Positions 1 to 10,126 of a DNA stretch of 23,908 nucleotides are shown here, piece by piece. A model generated the notes under the pieces. It searched no databases. It saw only the letters and a list, made by a program, of their open reading frames with translations, and had not been told where the DNA came from. This DNA comes from Schoenoplectus triqueter (Eukaryota > Streptophyta > Magnoliopsida > Poales > Cyperaceae). The stretch's first letter is position 1. Each line of letters begins with the position of its first letter. The stretch is from positions 1-23,908 of the forward strand of contig CAXKVV010001462.1 in NCBI GenBank assembly GCA_964058805.1. Direction: 5' to 3'. A program made the position numbers and the translations under genes.

Positions 1-945
1 ATTGGTTGTATATTTGTGCATGCTTGTTTGTTTGCCCTTAGCTCATTCAATACATGGACCAAGCTCCGACATGTTCAAAGGCCGTAGGATTTCACTTTGA
101 ATAAGACGTGTAATTCTATATTGAGAAATATTACCTAAATACTTGTGTCAAAGTGCAGCTGAATCCTGATGTGTTAATTTTTATATAACATTTGGAGTTT
201 CATTATTCAAGGTCTCATTATAGAAAGCAATAGTATCTAAAGCATAAAGATTATCCATAACAGATAGAAAATCAGAAGTAACCATATTGGAGTGTCGATA
301 TAAATCAAACTTTTTATCTCCAAATGAACAAGAAAAACCTAATTTGTCCAACGCGGAAATAAAAATTAAGTTCCGTCTAAAAGACGGCATAACAAATGTA
401 TCAAACAAAACCAAATATGAACTAGTTTTCAAAAGTAAATTAAAATGCCCTATGGTTTCAACTTCTGCCTTATTGTTATCGCCTACATAGATGTTTCTTT
501 CACCATTTCTTGCTTTACGGTAATTTCGGCAACCCTACATAGACACAGATATGTGAGTGGTTGCACCTGAATCTATCCACCATATGTCTATTGAAACTGA
601 AACTAACTTCTTCACAAACAAGAGAAAAATACCTTTCTTTGCACGCCATGTGTGATAATTGGTATAAATTTTCTTCATGTGCCCTTCAGATCCACAAAAG
701 AAACACCATTTTTTTCCATATCCGGCTCTATCTTGATAACCTGTTACTTGTCTTTAGTGGGTTTCTTCTGCGAACTTGTAGTTGCATCATCTGAATTGTC
801 TTTACGTTTCTGTTTATCTTTTCCCTTAGATGTGGAAGCAATGTTTGCGCTCTCGCTCTTGTCCGTCTTCAAACGTTCTTCGTCCAGAGCACACCTCGGG
901 ATTATCGATTCCAATTACCTTTTAGAGATATCTTGAGCTATTTTT
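1..945 (-). pseudogene. Ty1/copia retrotransposon relic: gag C-terminus, protease, GAG-pre-integrase
   Basis: Minus-strand translation gives successive copia polyprotein landmarks. There is a Lys/Ser-rich gag tail (about 745-880), a zinc knuckle CFFCGSEGHMKK (664-705), and the aspartic protease signature DSGATTH (553-573). A conserved stretch containing PSFRRNLI and LDKLGF follows (181-432), then a pre-integrase segment with HKYLG and KGKQTSMHKYTTN (1-165). The reading frame is broken by a stop after the protease loop, by stops at 181-183, 148-150 and 43-45, and by one frameshift between the gag tail and the knuckle. The last knuckle Cys is Tyr, and the second His of the pre-integrase HxxxxH-like motif is Asn. 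Integrase and reverse transcriptase would lie beyond the left edge. No LTR was found on the right. The element is certainly dead, and the assignment to copia is very secure. Confidence 0.93.
664..705 (-). other. Degenerate CCHC zinc knuckle in the copia gag
   Basis: The motif reads C-x2-C-x4-H-x4-Y instead of C-x2-C-x4-H-x4-C. The terminal position is TAT, one G-to-A step from TGT. It would not bind zinc normally. Confidence 0.85.
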
Positions 946-1273
946 CTTTTATTTTCTTATTAGTCATCCTTATCTTTAAATTTAGTTCATGACAGACAAG
1001 TTATGACACAAAATAATTTAGTCGCGTGACCATTATATTTGTAAAAGACTAGATTAGCAGTCTAGTCTAAAGCATAATCATAATTTATTAGCTCAAGTGA
1101 TAGCTAATTAGACTGACTTTTAAGAAGTCATTGGTCAAGTTCTCATATGCATAAAATAAAATTTATGGGTTATATTCTCATCTCTTTCTAAAAAAAAGTC
1201 CAAAACATAATCACAGTGTTGGATTAATCGATGCGTAAAAGTAAAATGTGGCGAGCAAAGTCCGTAGTGGGTC
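946..1273. other. Gene-free stretch with one short hairpin
   Basis: No coding signal is seen. At 1046-1068 an 8-bp inverted repeat (AGACTAGA / TCTAGTCT, 7-nt loop) could form a hairpin. This region should contain the copia 5' gag and leader, but I could not recognise either or an LTR. Confidence 0.5.
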
Positions 1274-1659
1274 TAGAGCCGTAAACGAGCTGAGTTAGGA
1301 CAAGGTTGAGATCGGCTCATTAACTTAGTGAGTCAAAAATACTGATTTAAAATTAATTTATTAAATTAACGAGCGAGCCGAATTGGCTCATTAACAATTC
1401 GTCTAATAATTAATAATATCTTATATAAATATTTTGTACCAAAATATTTAAAAAATTAACAAAAATAATAATAAGATTTTATACATATTTTATGTGGTAA
1501 TTATATATATTATAATTTATATTATAATTTATATAATACATTAAAATTTATAATAAAATAATATAACTAATATATATTAATAATTTAACGAATTTAATAA
1601 GTGTGTTAAATTCAAGTCGATTCCAGAATTCACGGTATGAGTTTTTTCTAACAGCCCTA
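1274..1659. mobile_element. Probable hAT-like MITE with GAGCCGA-type subterminal motifs
   Basis: The left end reads TAGAGCCGTAAACGAGC and the right end, reverse complemented, reads TAGGGCTGTTAGA. This gives a weak terminal inverted repeat of about 11 bp. Both ends carry short GAGCTGA / GAGCCGA / GGCTCATTAAC motifs around a very AT-rich core, a composition common in plant hAT-derived elements. Possible target duplications (GTAGTGGG and GTAGTTGC) match at only 6 of 8 positions, so the borders are uncertain. Confidence 0.4.
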
Positions 1660-2393
1660 GTAGTTGCTGGTTGGTTATACGAATTGGACGCATGTGACGG
1701 GCTTTAAGAGCGAGTGAGTTGGAAAACGTGCCATATTGGTCTACTCTGGTTACTAGGCCATGTGTAGGCCGTTTGGCACTGAACTTCTTGTTGCAGGCCT
1801 GTAATGATAAATTTCCAACTCCCTCCTCTGTGCTTTAGAAAATGGTAATAAGTAGGGCTAATATTTTAAATGTAATCGGTTAAAGCTCAACTCTTATATC
1901 GCATTCCCAAAGAGAGCGTTTTCATTTCTCATTGGGGCCTAACTGGACCTGTTGACCCTTCGCATTTTCCAACAATAAGCATGTACATAATTTGAGTCTG
2001 TTATTGCTAAGTTCTCAGCATAATTTGAGTCTGGGCATAGATGCTCTCTATTTTCCCATGTCGATCCATGTTTAAGCACTGGTGCGTATCTGACATGTCT
2101 GGACTCTCATAAACACAGTGAAATGCTAACATCTCCAAGAGAGAATTTGAAGTTGAATTTGTGTGGCCGCGCTTGAGCATTTGATTATTGATCATGGACC
2201 CAAGGCTCTTTACCAACTGGGCTAGCCTCGCTTTTATCAAGTGAACCATTATAATTTGAATTACTAATTACCAATTGTCTATAAATTCTCATAGAATGAT
2301 GTGTTGCCAAAAATATATATTGTGTCAAACACCCATGTCGGACATTTCAATTCGGAAATTTTTAGTTCTTAAACATGGAAGAAGTACAGTCAA
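1660..2393. other. Intergenic stretch, no recognised gene
   Basis: An 80-codon open frame on the minus strand (2007-2249) has no recognisable domain, signal or homologue. I treat it as non-coding. The rest shows no repeat or RNA signal that I can identify. Confidence 0.4.
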
Positions 2394-2556
2394 ACTAATA
2401 TAAAATCCAGAAAACTGTGGAGAATTATTGAACTGATATAAGACCAGTTCAACAATCGAACAGATAATCTGATATAAAACCAGTTCAAACAACACGGGTC
2501 CGGTAGTCCCTTGTTATGACATGGCTAACAGGACAACTGATATAGGAGCAGTTTCT
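2394..2556 (+). repeat. Four dispersed copies of a CTGATATAARACCAGTTC-like motif
   Basis: Related 17-18 bp motifs begin near 2394 (CTAATATAAAATCCAG), 2433 (CTGATATAAGACCAGTTC), 2469 (CTGATATAAAACCAGTTC) and 2537 (CTGATATAGGAGCAGTTTC). Spacing is about 39, 36 and 68 bp. They lie just downstream of the vasculin-like gene's poly(A) region. Their function is unknown. Confidence 0.6.
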
Positions 2557-2691
2557 CACCCAAGAAACTAGTACACTAAAAAAAGGTACCTATAAAGAAG
2601 ACCAAGCCATATGATTAGACCTCAAAATAGTTTCAATTCATACACAGCAATAAATTGAGCGCAAATTTTAACAATCGATATCCGTTCCTGC

Positions 2692-2697
2692 TTTATT
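2692..2697 (-). terminator. Poly(A) signal AATAAA for the vasculin-like gene
   Basis: A canonical AATAAA on the minus strand lies about 255 nt past the stop codon at 2951-2953. That is a sensible 3'-UTR length for a plant gene. The mapping is inferred, as there is no transcript evidence. Confidence 0.5.
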
Positions 2698-2950
2698 TCA
2701 TTTTCACATTTCTTTTAGCATCCAGAATCTAGAAAATAAAACAACCACAAGCCACTCAACTTCGCTACAAGGATACCAGGGGCGACTTTCCAACTTCTGT
2801 ATACTCAGTAAAAAAGCGAAAAAAAAAACAACACTACTTGCTAGGTTAAGGCTAAACACAGCTCGTTCTAAACCACTTTGAAAGCATAGAAAATTCCACA
2901 AAAATTCATGCTTGTCACAATCAAGAAAAGAAATTCTCCTCCACTTTAGC

Positions 2951-5591
2951 TCATCTACAGAAGCAGAAAGACATCATGGAGAACTGCCTCTTCTTGTTGT
3001 ACTACATAGAAAAGGAAGTATCAAACAAAAGAATATTAATTCAACATACAGACCATATGAATTATTAACATAGGGAGCAATTCTGATTGCAAGAATGCAA
3101 ATATCTTAATTTTGTAAGAAATATGGAAAAACATTTCTAGCTTTGACATTCATGCAGGAAATTACAAGGCAAAATTAAAGAATATACCTCCAACCAAAAA
3201 GCATCAATCTCCTCTTGAGTGAGAGCTTCAACCTTAGCGTTGGCATCCCAGCCAAGAGACCGCAGAAAAGCCTCTTCCTTAGGATCGATTAGCTCTTGGC
3301 CAGAAACCTCCTCATCAGCAGGTTGGTCCCATTTTTTAACCTCACAATGATCCTTGTCATCCCCCACCCAATTCTCTGATTTCATCTCATCATTCTCAGA
3401 TTTTACCTCATCAGAAGCATTATCAACAGCTGTAGGTGAGCTGTCCGATCCTGTTTCATTAAGAGAATCTGTGCCATTTGATGATGCCTTGGTACGCAAT
3501 ATATTGAAGAAGTCATGTCTTTCCTTGGCTTGCTTAGATATTGTGCACTTGTTTTTAGACACAGTTGTTTTGACTTTAGCAGTGATGTTGATTGGGTTCA
3601 CAGTAGGAGCAGGAGCAGAGATGATGGTTCCATTTTTCACACGGTTCAATATTTGAAAAGTACCAAGTTGAGACATTGACTTGGTAACTGTCTCTGGCTT
3701 GAGTGAAGCACGAGGTGAAGGATTAAGCAATTGTGAACCACCCTTGGAGACTGCAACAGGAGCAATCCCTTTGGTTTTCAACCTCTCAGATGGGCGTGCA
3801 CCCTGACAAGTGATATACATGACCAACAACAAAGTAAGTGGTAAACATATGAGGACACACTGAACTGATTATGGCCACATATTTGCAAATACAGTTCTCG
3901 GTACCCTCAATGGAAACAGTACTCCAAAACTGATTCCAACACCAATGACAAAAGCAAGGCAAATAAGATAATTGCATAACAACACATATAGAAGCTGACT
4001 TGCAAATAATTAGGTAATGGACATTATTAATAACTTCTATTAATAACTTCCAAAAAAAAACAGTGAAAACAAATAAAAATAACAAACACGCAACAGACTT
4101 GAAGGCTGAATCATAATTATTTTTCAAAATAAAAATTTCAGCATGTTTACAGAAAATTATTAACTTAAGTATATTTTTGAAGTTAATCCATTTGCACTTG
4201 ACTTGCATAATGGTGTAATCAGACTAGCAGAGGCTGAATCACTTATAGTAAAAACAAACAGCTTCCAAATGTACCCATCTCAGACTTTTTCTATACTTGT
4301 TCTGATAACATATTATGTGTATGTACTATTACAATAGTTTACTGAGGTGCCTAGATATAGATATTATAAATCCAAAACCTCAAAATTCACACTGAATATT
4401 ACATACTGAACCTATTTCTTGATAAATCAAAAGAAAAGGCAGAAAACTTGACAATAATTTACTTAATTTTGAGTTAAGAAGGACACTTATGGGATCATAT
4501 ACGTGAGAATTATTAATTCTAGCCAACAAACAACTATGATACAAAAGTAACAAGGTATTTTAAAGATCACACAGGGAACTAACCAGATTTTTGTTTGCTG
4601 AAGGTGTAACTGGTATCAGTTGCTTGCATTGCCTAAATGTAAGCTCGTCTATCTTATGTGGATCAACTGCCAACTACAAGTACACAAAATATAAAAAAGA
4701 TACATGTTACTAAAATGTCAAACTGAACTTGTGTCATGACAAGATGGACATGAAATTCATGAAACAATAATAACCTGGGGTGTCACTCGGTCCTGTGTAG
4801 GTGCTTGGGCCACAGCTTGGGCCATGTTTAATCCATTCACTGTTTCCTTGGCTAATCCAGCTGCACCGGGGCTGTTAGCTCCAGACCCAATAGTACCTGC
4901 AGTTAAAGGTACTTTTGCCAATACTGAATTCCATCCTTCCCCTCCATTTTTTGCCACAGAGTCCATGGAGATTCTCTCAATTGGGGATGAAACACGCCTA
5001 ACTGTTTCCACATGCCCATTGATTTTAAGAGAAGGGAACTCTTTGTTGGAAAGGAATCCATTCTTGGAACAAATTCCATCCATCAAACTCTTTCCATTTT
5101 TGTTGTCAGTTGCCTTTTTCTCAGGCCATATCTCAGTCACTGGAGCCGAGATCAGAGAACGGGAGCGCCTCAATTTGTCCTTGTCAGATCTAATCTCTAG
5201 TAATGTGTCGAAACGGTCAAAAACCAAGCTACGGTCTCTATCAAAGAAATCAGTTTCCTTTTCTTGCTTTCTATTGCGGTTACGGTTACGGTTATGATTA
5301 CTCCTAGTAGCAAAACTGCTATAAGCCTTTGATTTACTAAGTTTGTCCTTATCACGGGTTCTCAACCCATCACAAGGGAATGAAGTCAGCCTGTCCGAAT
5401 TACAATTCCCATCTGGAGAAACCATAAATAACCTAAATATCAATTACTGGTAAGAGACAAATAAAAAATACATAATTGATTGGGGTTGAAGTAAACATAC
5501 TGGAATTAGGGTTAGAAGTAGCGTTGATGTTTGCACCTCCATTTTGTGATTTCAGCCACTGGGGTTTCAATGCAGGTTCACTTGGATCCAT
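2951..5591 (-). CDS. Vasculin-like (GPBP1 family) nuclear protein, plant homologue
   Basis: Five coding exons on the minus strand: 5591-5501, 5412-4775, 4673-4584, 3802-3188 and 3001-2951. All introns are GT-AG (88, 101, 781 and 186 bp). The spliced length is 1,485 nt, giving 494 residues with no internal stop. Phases agree at every junction. The order of landmarks matches vasculin / GC-rich promoter-binding protein 1. It begins with an N-terminal PQWL motif (MDPSEPALKPQWLKS), then a basic, Asn-Arg-repeat-rich region (about 70-80) and EFPSL (155-159). GWNSVLAKVP (190-199), a KQAKERHDFFNILR segment (363-376) and an acidic stretch follow. Near the C-terminus are EEAFLRSLGWD (449-459) and LTQEEIDAFW (467-476). 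Animal vasculin is a nuclear GC-rich promoter-binding regulator. The plant role is not established, so DNA binding here is inference. The last exon encodes only 16 residues and ends Cys-rich (FCFCR). This is the only intact gene in the window. Confidence 0.85.
5275..5295 (-). repeat. Hexanucleotide run encoding Asn-Arg repeats
   Basis: About three and a half tandem AACCGT-type hexamers (minus strand) encode alternating Asn-Arg residues in exon 2 of the vasculin-like gene. Such runs can change length by slippage without changing frame. Confidence 0.7.
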
Positions 5592-6240
5592 GTTGGGCAG
5601 AGACTGTCATCTAATATATTATATTTACAAAATTGAGCTATTAAAGCTAACACTAGCCCTTTGTTGAACTACTCTACCTTATCTCATGCCCAATTAAGCC
5701 AGTTAAACCCTAATTGATGTAAAATCTGAAAGGCACAACGACTAAAAGAAGAAGAGGAGATACTATCATCAGGGAACAAAAGTCTGTGCAAAATTAACAG
5801 GGACCAAGCAGTCCTTGTATTGCCTTGAAATTAACCAAAATTGACTACGAATTTCTTCTTTGATTAAACAAAGAGAAATTCTTTCCAAATAGAGGAGGAA
5901 TGAGATGAAAAAGGGGACTTCCCTCTTGCTGAAATTTCCAGGCTATGAAACGAATCGAGAGACTTATCTAGTAGGAATCCATTCATAAAAGATAAGATGG
6001 ACACAAAGAAAGAACGAAAAAGAAGTACCTGAAAAGAGCCCCTCTCGCCTTAAGCAAAACAAACTCAGAAATCAACCGAAAAAAAAACCCAAACCCTAGT
6101 GAAGAAATTTGGGGAAAATTGAGAGAAAACTAGTCAAATTCCTCAATCTGATTTGAAACGAAATAAGAGAACAGAGGCGATGATCTGAACGGAACCGCCG
6201 TGTGGCGAGAACTGAAAGAGGGATAATTGCGATGCCTTCT
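5592..6240 (-). promoter_or_regulatory. 5' leader of the vasculin-like gene with a probable UTR intron
   Basis: Upstream of the start codon, a good donor (TTTTCAG followed by GTACTT, boundary 6029/6028) pairs with an acceptor at 5604-5605 or 5611-5612. This gives a leader intron of about 420 bp. A telo-box AAACCCTAG (plus-strand sense) lies at 6091-6099 inside the predicted leader exon; telo-boxes are common in promoters and leaders of plant growth-related genes. The purine-rich tract near 6240-6300 (minus sense) may mark the transcription start area. Boundaries are inferred from splice motifs only. Confidence 0.5.
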
Positions 6241-6299
6241 CTCGTCTCTGTCTCCCCCCGTTTTTTTTTCTTCTTCTATCTCTCTTGTTTCTTGGATAC

Positions 6300-7200
6300 G
6301 CAAAATTATTTTTTCTGGGGGCAGAGTAATTTGGAACTTTTAGAGCAAATTCGGAAAGAGAAAAAAAGAGTTAGCTCCGAAGAAAATAAATCTCTCTCGC
6401 TCTCTGTCTCTAGAAGATTTTGTGCGTATCAGTTTCATTAAAATCCGAAGGAAAATAGAACAAACCCCCTATGCGGGATTTGAACAATGGAGAACAACCA
6501 AGGACCTGAGCTCTAATTATTTACTCTCAAGTTTTAGGTCACCGGATATATCCAATACACCAAAATATGTCCTATTTTCAACTTAATTCACCAATTTGGC
6601 TTATGATGTTCCAAAATAAAATATCTCGGATGCATTAATTGGGGTTACTACATGGTCATCAAAACAAAACAAAAAATATTTTTAATACTGAAAATAACAA
6701 GAATATTATTAATTACGCTGATAATATATCTAACAATCTCAATAATAGGACTCCTATATTTACATCTTCAGTTACCTAAAAATAAATAAGGTTTAATATT
6801 AGATAAACTACAGCATCTGCTCTGATACGACCTTTTCCTTGCTAAATTTATAGCACACTGCACATCTAAATGGACGTTGAAAGTTGGAAGGACTGGAGAG
6901 GATAGGAATATGGTTGTTGGTCGCGTCACTTCTATAGACGAATGGGACCGTATCTCATCCAATAGAATTTTTCGAAAAGACTAACGCATCTCAGGAACCA
7001 ATCACATCCGTTGGATCCGGTGCTGTAGGGATCATTATGGGAATAAACGGTCGGATTAATGTCCGAGGTTTTCTAGAAATATCAAGACTCAAGAGCCTAA
7101 TTATGACCGTGGGCCGCTGCAGCTATGTTTTCTGAAGTCGGTTGATATTTCCGGAGGCGCTATCTACATCAAATCAAAAGTTTTTACTCCGCACATAAAA
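6300..7200. other. Upstream region of the vasculin-like gene, no gene seen
   Basis: No coding frame is convincing. A patch at 6955-7180 is less AT-rich than its surroundings and holds CCAAT-like and ATCCGTTGGATC sequences. It could be promoter or old repeat; I cannot tell which. Confidence 0.4.
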
Positions 7201-7217
7201 TAATCATTTTTAAATTA

Positions 7218-7946
7218 TCAGCACGGAATCCGTCTATTATACAACCCTCTTGGTTTAAAAAAATATATATTTAATATTATTTTTATTATAAATAAATAAT
7301 ATATTTTATTTTAATATAATATATATCTAAATCAATCATTAAGACTATTAAATTTTTAAATAAAAATAAATTATTATTTAATAAAAGATTATGTATAAAA
7401 TATAATAATTTTTTCTGAGTATAATTGTACTATGTATATTTTTTATGTTAAAACTTAATAATTGTTGATATTTAATTTATTGATATACAATTTTTTTATA
7501 AAATAATTATATTTAGCATTAATTTTATTATAAAATTATATATTTTACTTAGATATAATTTATATCTAAATCAATTACAAAAGACTCTTAAATTTTAAAT
7601 AAAATTAATTTATTATTCAATAAAAGATAATGTACAAAATATAATAAATTTCTTTCTGGGTAAGATTGTACAATGCGTAGTTGTCTTTTTTAAATAAAAT
7701 TTAATAATAATTATTGTTTAATTTATTTTATATACAATTTTTTTATACTCCTATAAATGCATCATAAAAGAATAGTAAATGAAATGGAGAGGAGAAATGA
7801 GTTTCACTAAAATCTGAACCGTCACTTTTATAAAATCAATCAATCTCAATTGTGAAATTGAACTATAGATATTTGGGTTATTACACATTATCTGATAACA
7901 TTAATGGACAAATCTTTTATATACGCTCTTTATAATATAGTATAGA
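7218..7946 (-). mobile_element. Non-autonomous Helitron, minus orientation (copy A)
   Basis: Read on the minus strand, it starts TCTATACTATATTATAAAG (from 7946) and ends near GATTCCGTGCTGA (7218-7230), a degraded CTAG-type terminus. Length is about 729 bp, matching the plus-oriented copy at 13399-14118 (720 bp). Both share the opening segment with GTGACGGTT or CAACGGTTCAGATT and a core of two tandem AT-rich units of about 240 bp (7261-7500 and 7501-7745). There is no RepHel coding capacity. Helitrons lack target duplications, so the borders rest on terminal motifs and the match between copies. Confidence 0.75.
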
Positions 7947-8765
7947 AGTATATATTATAATTTTTTAATTAAATCTGAAATAATCACATTAATAAATTTT
8001 CAATAAAATCTGAAGTGATACACTTTAAACGTCTATTACAGTGAGTTTTAAAAAAAATAATATTAAAAATATATATATTTAATGTGTCCAGAAATTTTTT
8101 TGGATGTAGATAGCAACATCTCCCTTTTGATATACGGGGCTCAACATGAAAAGATGGGTTAGTTTCTGGGTTTAATTCGGCTTATAAGAAGTTCCTCCCA
8201 TCTTGTACAGTTATATATGTCAGGTCCATGTTATAAATGGTAACGGGCTTATAATTGTGTTCTAAATTTGGGCTGGCACTGTTTCTTATATGTGCTGAAC
8301 TCTTAAGAAAGAGAATGACACGTGTTGATTTTTCTTTTTTAGTTTAATGAATAAACTAAACTAAATTAGTTCTCGAACAATTTCAATGGATAGCGACAAA
8401 ACTATGTTCTACTTATTTCAAGGCAAGCGTTTATTTATTTATGCGCAACAAAATTTATAAAATATTGTTTTTTTTTATTTCAAAACCACAGTTCAGTCTT
8501 GTCCATTTTAAAATTTTCTATATTGATCATTGATATTTTCCAAATTGTATAAATTCATTTAAACACTTAAATTTTATTTAAAGCATATTGATATTGACAT
8601 GATGTTATCATCCTTGGCACCCACCTCATCTTATCATAAATATTATATTATGTGAACACTCGAATCATTATAACATGTATATAGAAGTTGCGATCCATGC
8701 TCAACTATATATCCTCTCTCTAGTATTTAATGTATTTGGTGATTCTTCATAAATCATGTGCATAA
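7947..8765. other. AT-rich intergenic stretch
   Basis: No gene, RNA or bounded element is recognised. A slightly GC-richer patch at 8130-8290 has no open frame of note. Confidence 0.4.
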
Positions 8766-9233
8766 TGTGGCGGATGAGGGATTTTAATTAGTGGCCAGTA
8801 ATTGAATTATAATAGTTTATCGAGTTTAAACTCATTAACTAATCGAATACTAAATAAAAAAATTAATAATTCAACATATTTTTTTATCTAAAAAAACTAT
8901 CAAAATAACATCATTTACATATTAAAAAAATAAAACTCAAAATAATAGATAATCAAGTCATTAAAAGATGGGTAATTTAGACTCCTATATTTACTTAAAA
9001 AAATAAATAATCAAGTTGATGAAAAATTTTCTATACGGAACTTCATATTTTGGAAAATTTATAAAATTCTTTCATTATATATATACGGTATTAAATATTT
9101 TTCAATGAAAATAATTAAATGATTTAAGAGGTCAAAAATTAGATTTAAAGAATCATAAGAAATTAGTTCAAAAATATTATTTTTTAAAATCTAAAGGGAC
9201 AACTGACCCTTGTATAGTCTACAGCCGTCCCTG
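8766..9233 (+). mobile_element. MITE-like element, sibling of the 17497-17913 copy
   Basis: Its left end (GGCGGATGAGGGATTTTAATT) and right end (reverse complement CAGGGACGGCTGTAGAC) resemble the ends of the 17497-17913 element. The body shares long matches with it, such as TAATAGTTTATCG, CTCATTAACTAATC and ATAGATAATCAAGT. It ends in a GGGACAACTGACCC patch equivalent to the sibling's GGGCAGCTGCC. No clear target duplication was found, so this copy is older or its borders are approximate. Confidence 0.6.
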
Positions 9234-9567
9234 AACTGAATGTATTATCATTATTTTGCAAAAGCGAACAAAATACGCGATAAAATAAGAACAGAAGTGA
9301 TAACTCCAGCCTTTTATTTACAATGCTCATCAGTATCCTACATACCAGTAATTATATTTATGAAAAAATTACCTATATTTTAGATGACTAGAAATAAAAA
9401 TTCCAAATTGTATTTTACAATTGAAAAGTGCACAACTTGAAATTTCTAACAATCATTAGAAATGAAAAGTGTACAATGCGTATATTGTATAAAATATTTG
9501 TGATTCACATATTAAAAATTATTCAGTACAAATGCAACAGTATTCTTTTAATGGGATTGAACTAAAT
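9234..9567. other. AT-rich stretch, nothing recognised
   Basis: No gene, RNA or repeat border is seen between the MITE-like element and the 3' end of the broken gene. Confidence 0.4.
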
Positions 9568-10117
9568 TTAGATAACATATGGACCCCTGCACTCGAACAA
9601 TTCATATTTCTCACACCAAGTAACACTTGCCATAATTAGACAAACATCATTGCCAAAGGTCTTCACCTCCTATCCCCTCAAACGGGTAGGAAACTTGAGG
9701 TCACCATTCATGGCAATAGGTCAATCTTGTGCCTCCGTGTTGCCGCGTTGCACGATGTTCATGTTGAAAGAGATGGTGAGGTCTGAACCACACGGATGCA
9801 CAGTTTTAGATCTGGAGAGAGGAAGATAAGCGAGCTTCCCCTTGTCAGAGACACATGTAAATGCCCTCATCCCTACCCTTATTGAATAGAAAACTCCTCG
9901 CTTCATCATGAAGAAGCTTTGAATTTCGAGCAGTTATAGTCCCATAAACTACAGAAACGGGGAACTGGCAAGCTGCGCACACAACTTCTACCCATGCATT
10001 TAGACAAAATTGGGTTGTCATGGCCTTAGACAAAATAGTGTAATAGCGCCCTCCTATGTAATTGTTCCACATCATCAACTGTTCATTGCCTATGAATTGA
10101 TCAGCAAACCCTTCATA
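9568..10117 (-). pseudogene. Broken plant gene, 3' exon part (unrecognised; weakly DUF6598-like)
   Basis: The minus-strand translation begins YEGFADQFIGNEQLMMWNN and continues through VVYGTITARNSKLL and FNKGRDEG. A frameshift near 9855 moves it into a second frame with LAYLPLSRSKTVHPCGSDL. After a stop at 9721-9723 it reads on as MNGDLKF, meets a stop at 9670-9672, then runs VTWCEKYELFECRGPYVI to a natural end at 9568. The beta-strand-like pattern (VYG-, LPLSRS-, -SVTW) loosely recalls uncharacterised plant DUF6598-type proteins; that family call is from memory and weak. The exon once continued directly into 11280-11349, and a MULE now separates the parts. Confidence 0.7.
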
Positions 10118-10126
10118 CCTGAAAAG

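Noticed and set aside
2007..2249. 80-codon minus-strand frame
   Set aside because: No domain, no splice context and no supporting neighbours.
3786..4208. 140-codon minus-strand frame
   Set aside because: It lies almost wholly in intron 3 of the vasculin-like gene, with AT-rich, hydrophobic chance sequence.
4824..5297. 157-codon plus-strand frame
   Set aside because: Antisense shadow of exon 2 of the vasculin-like gene.
6440..6560. Possible tRNA or tRNA-derived SINE (TTCAAATCCCGCA-like text on the minus strand)
   Set aside because: The T-arm does not pair and no acceptor or anticodon stem could be built.
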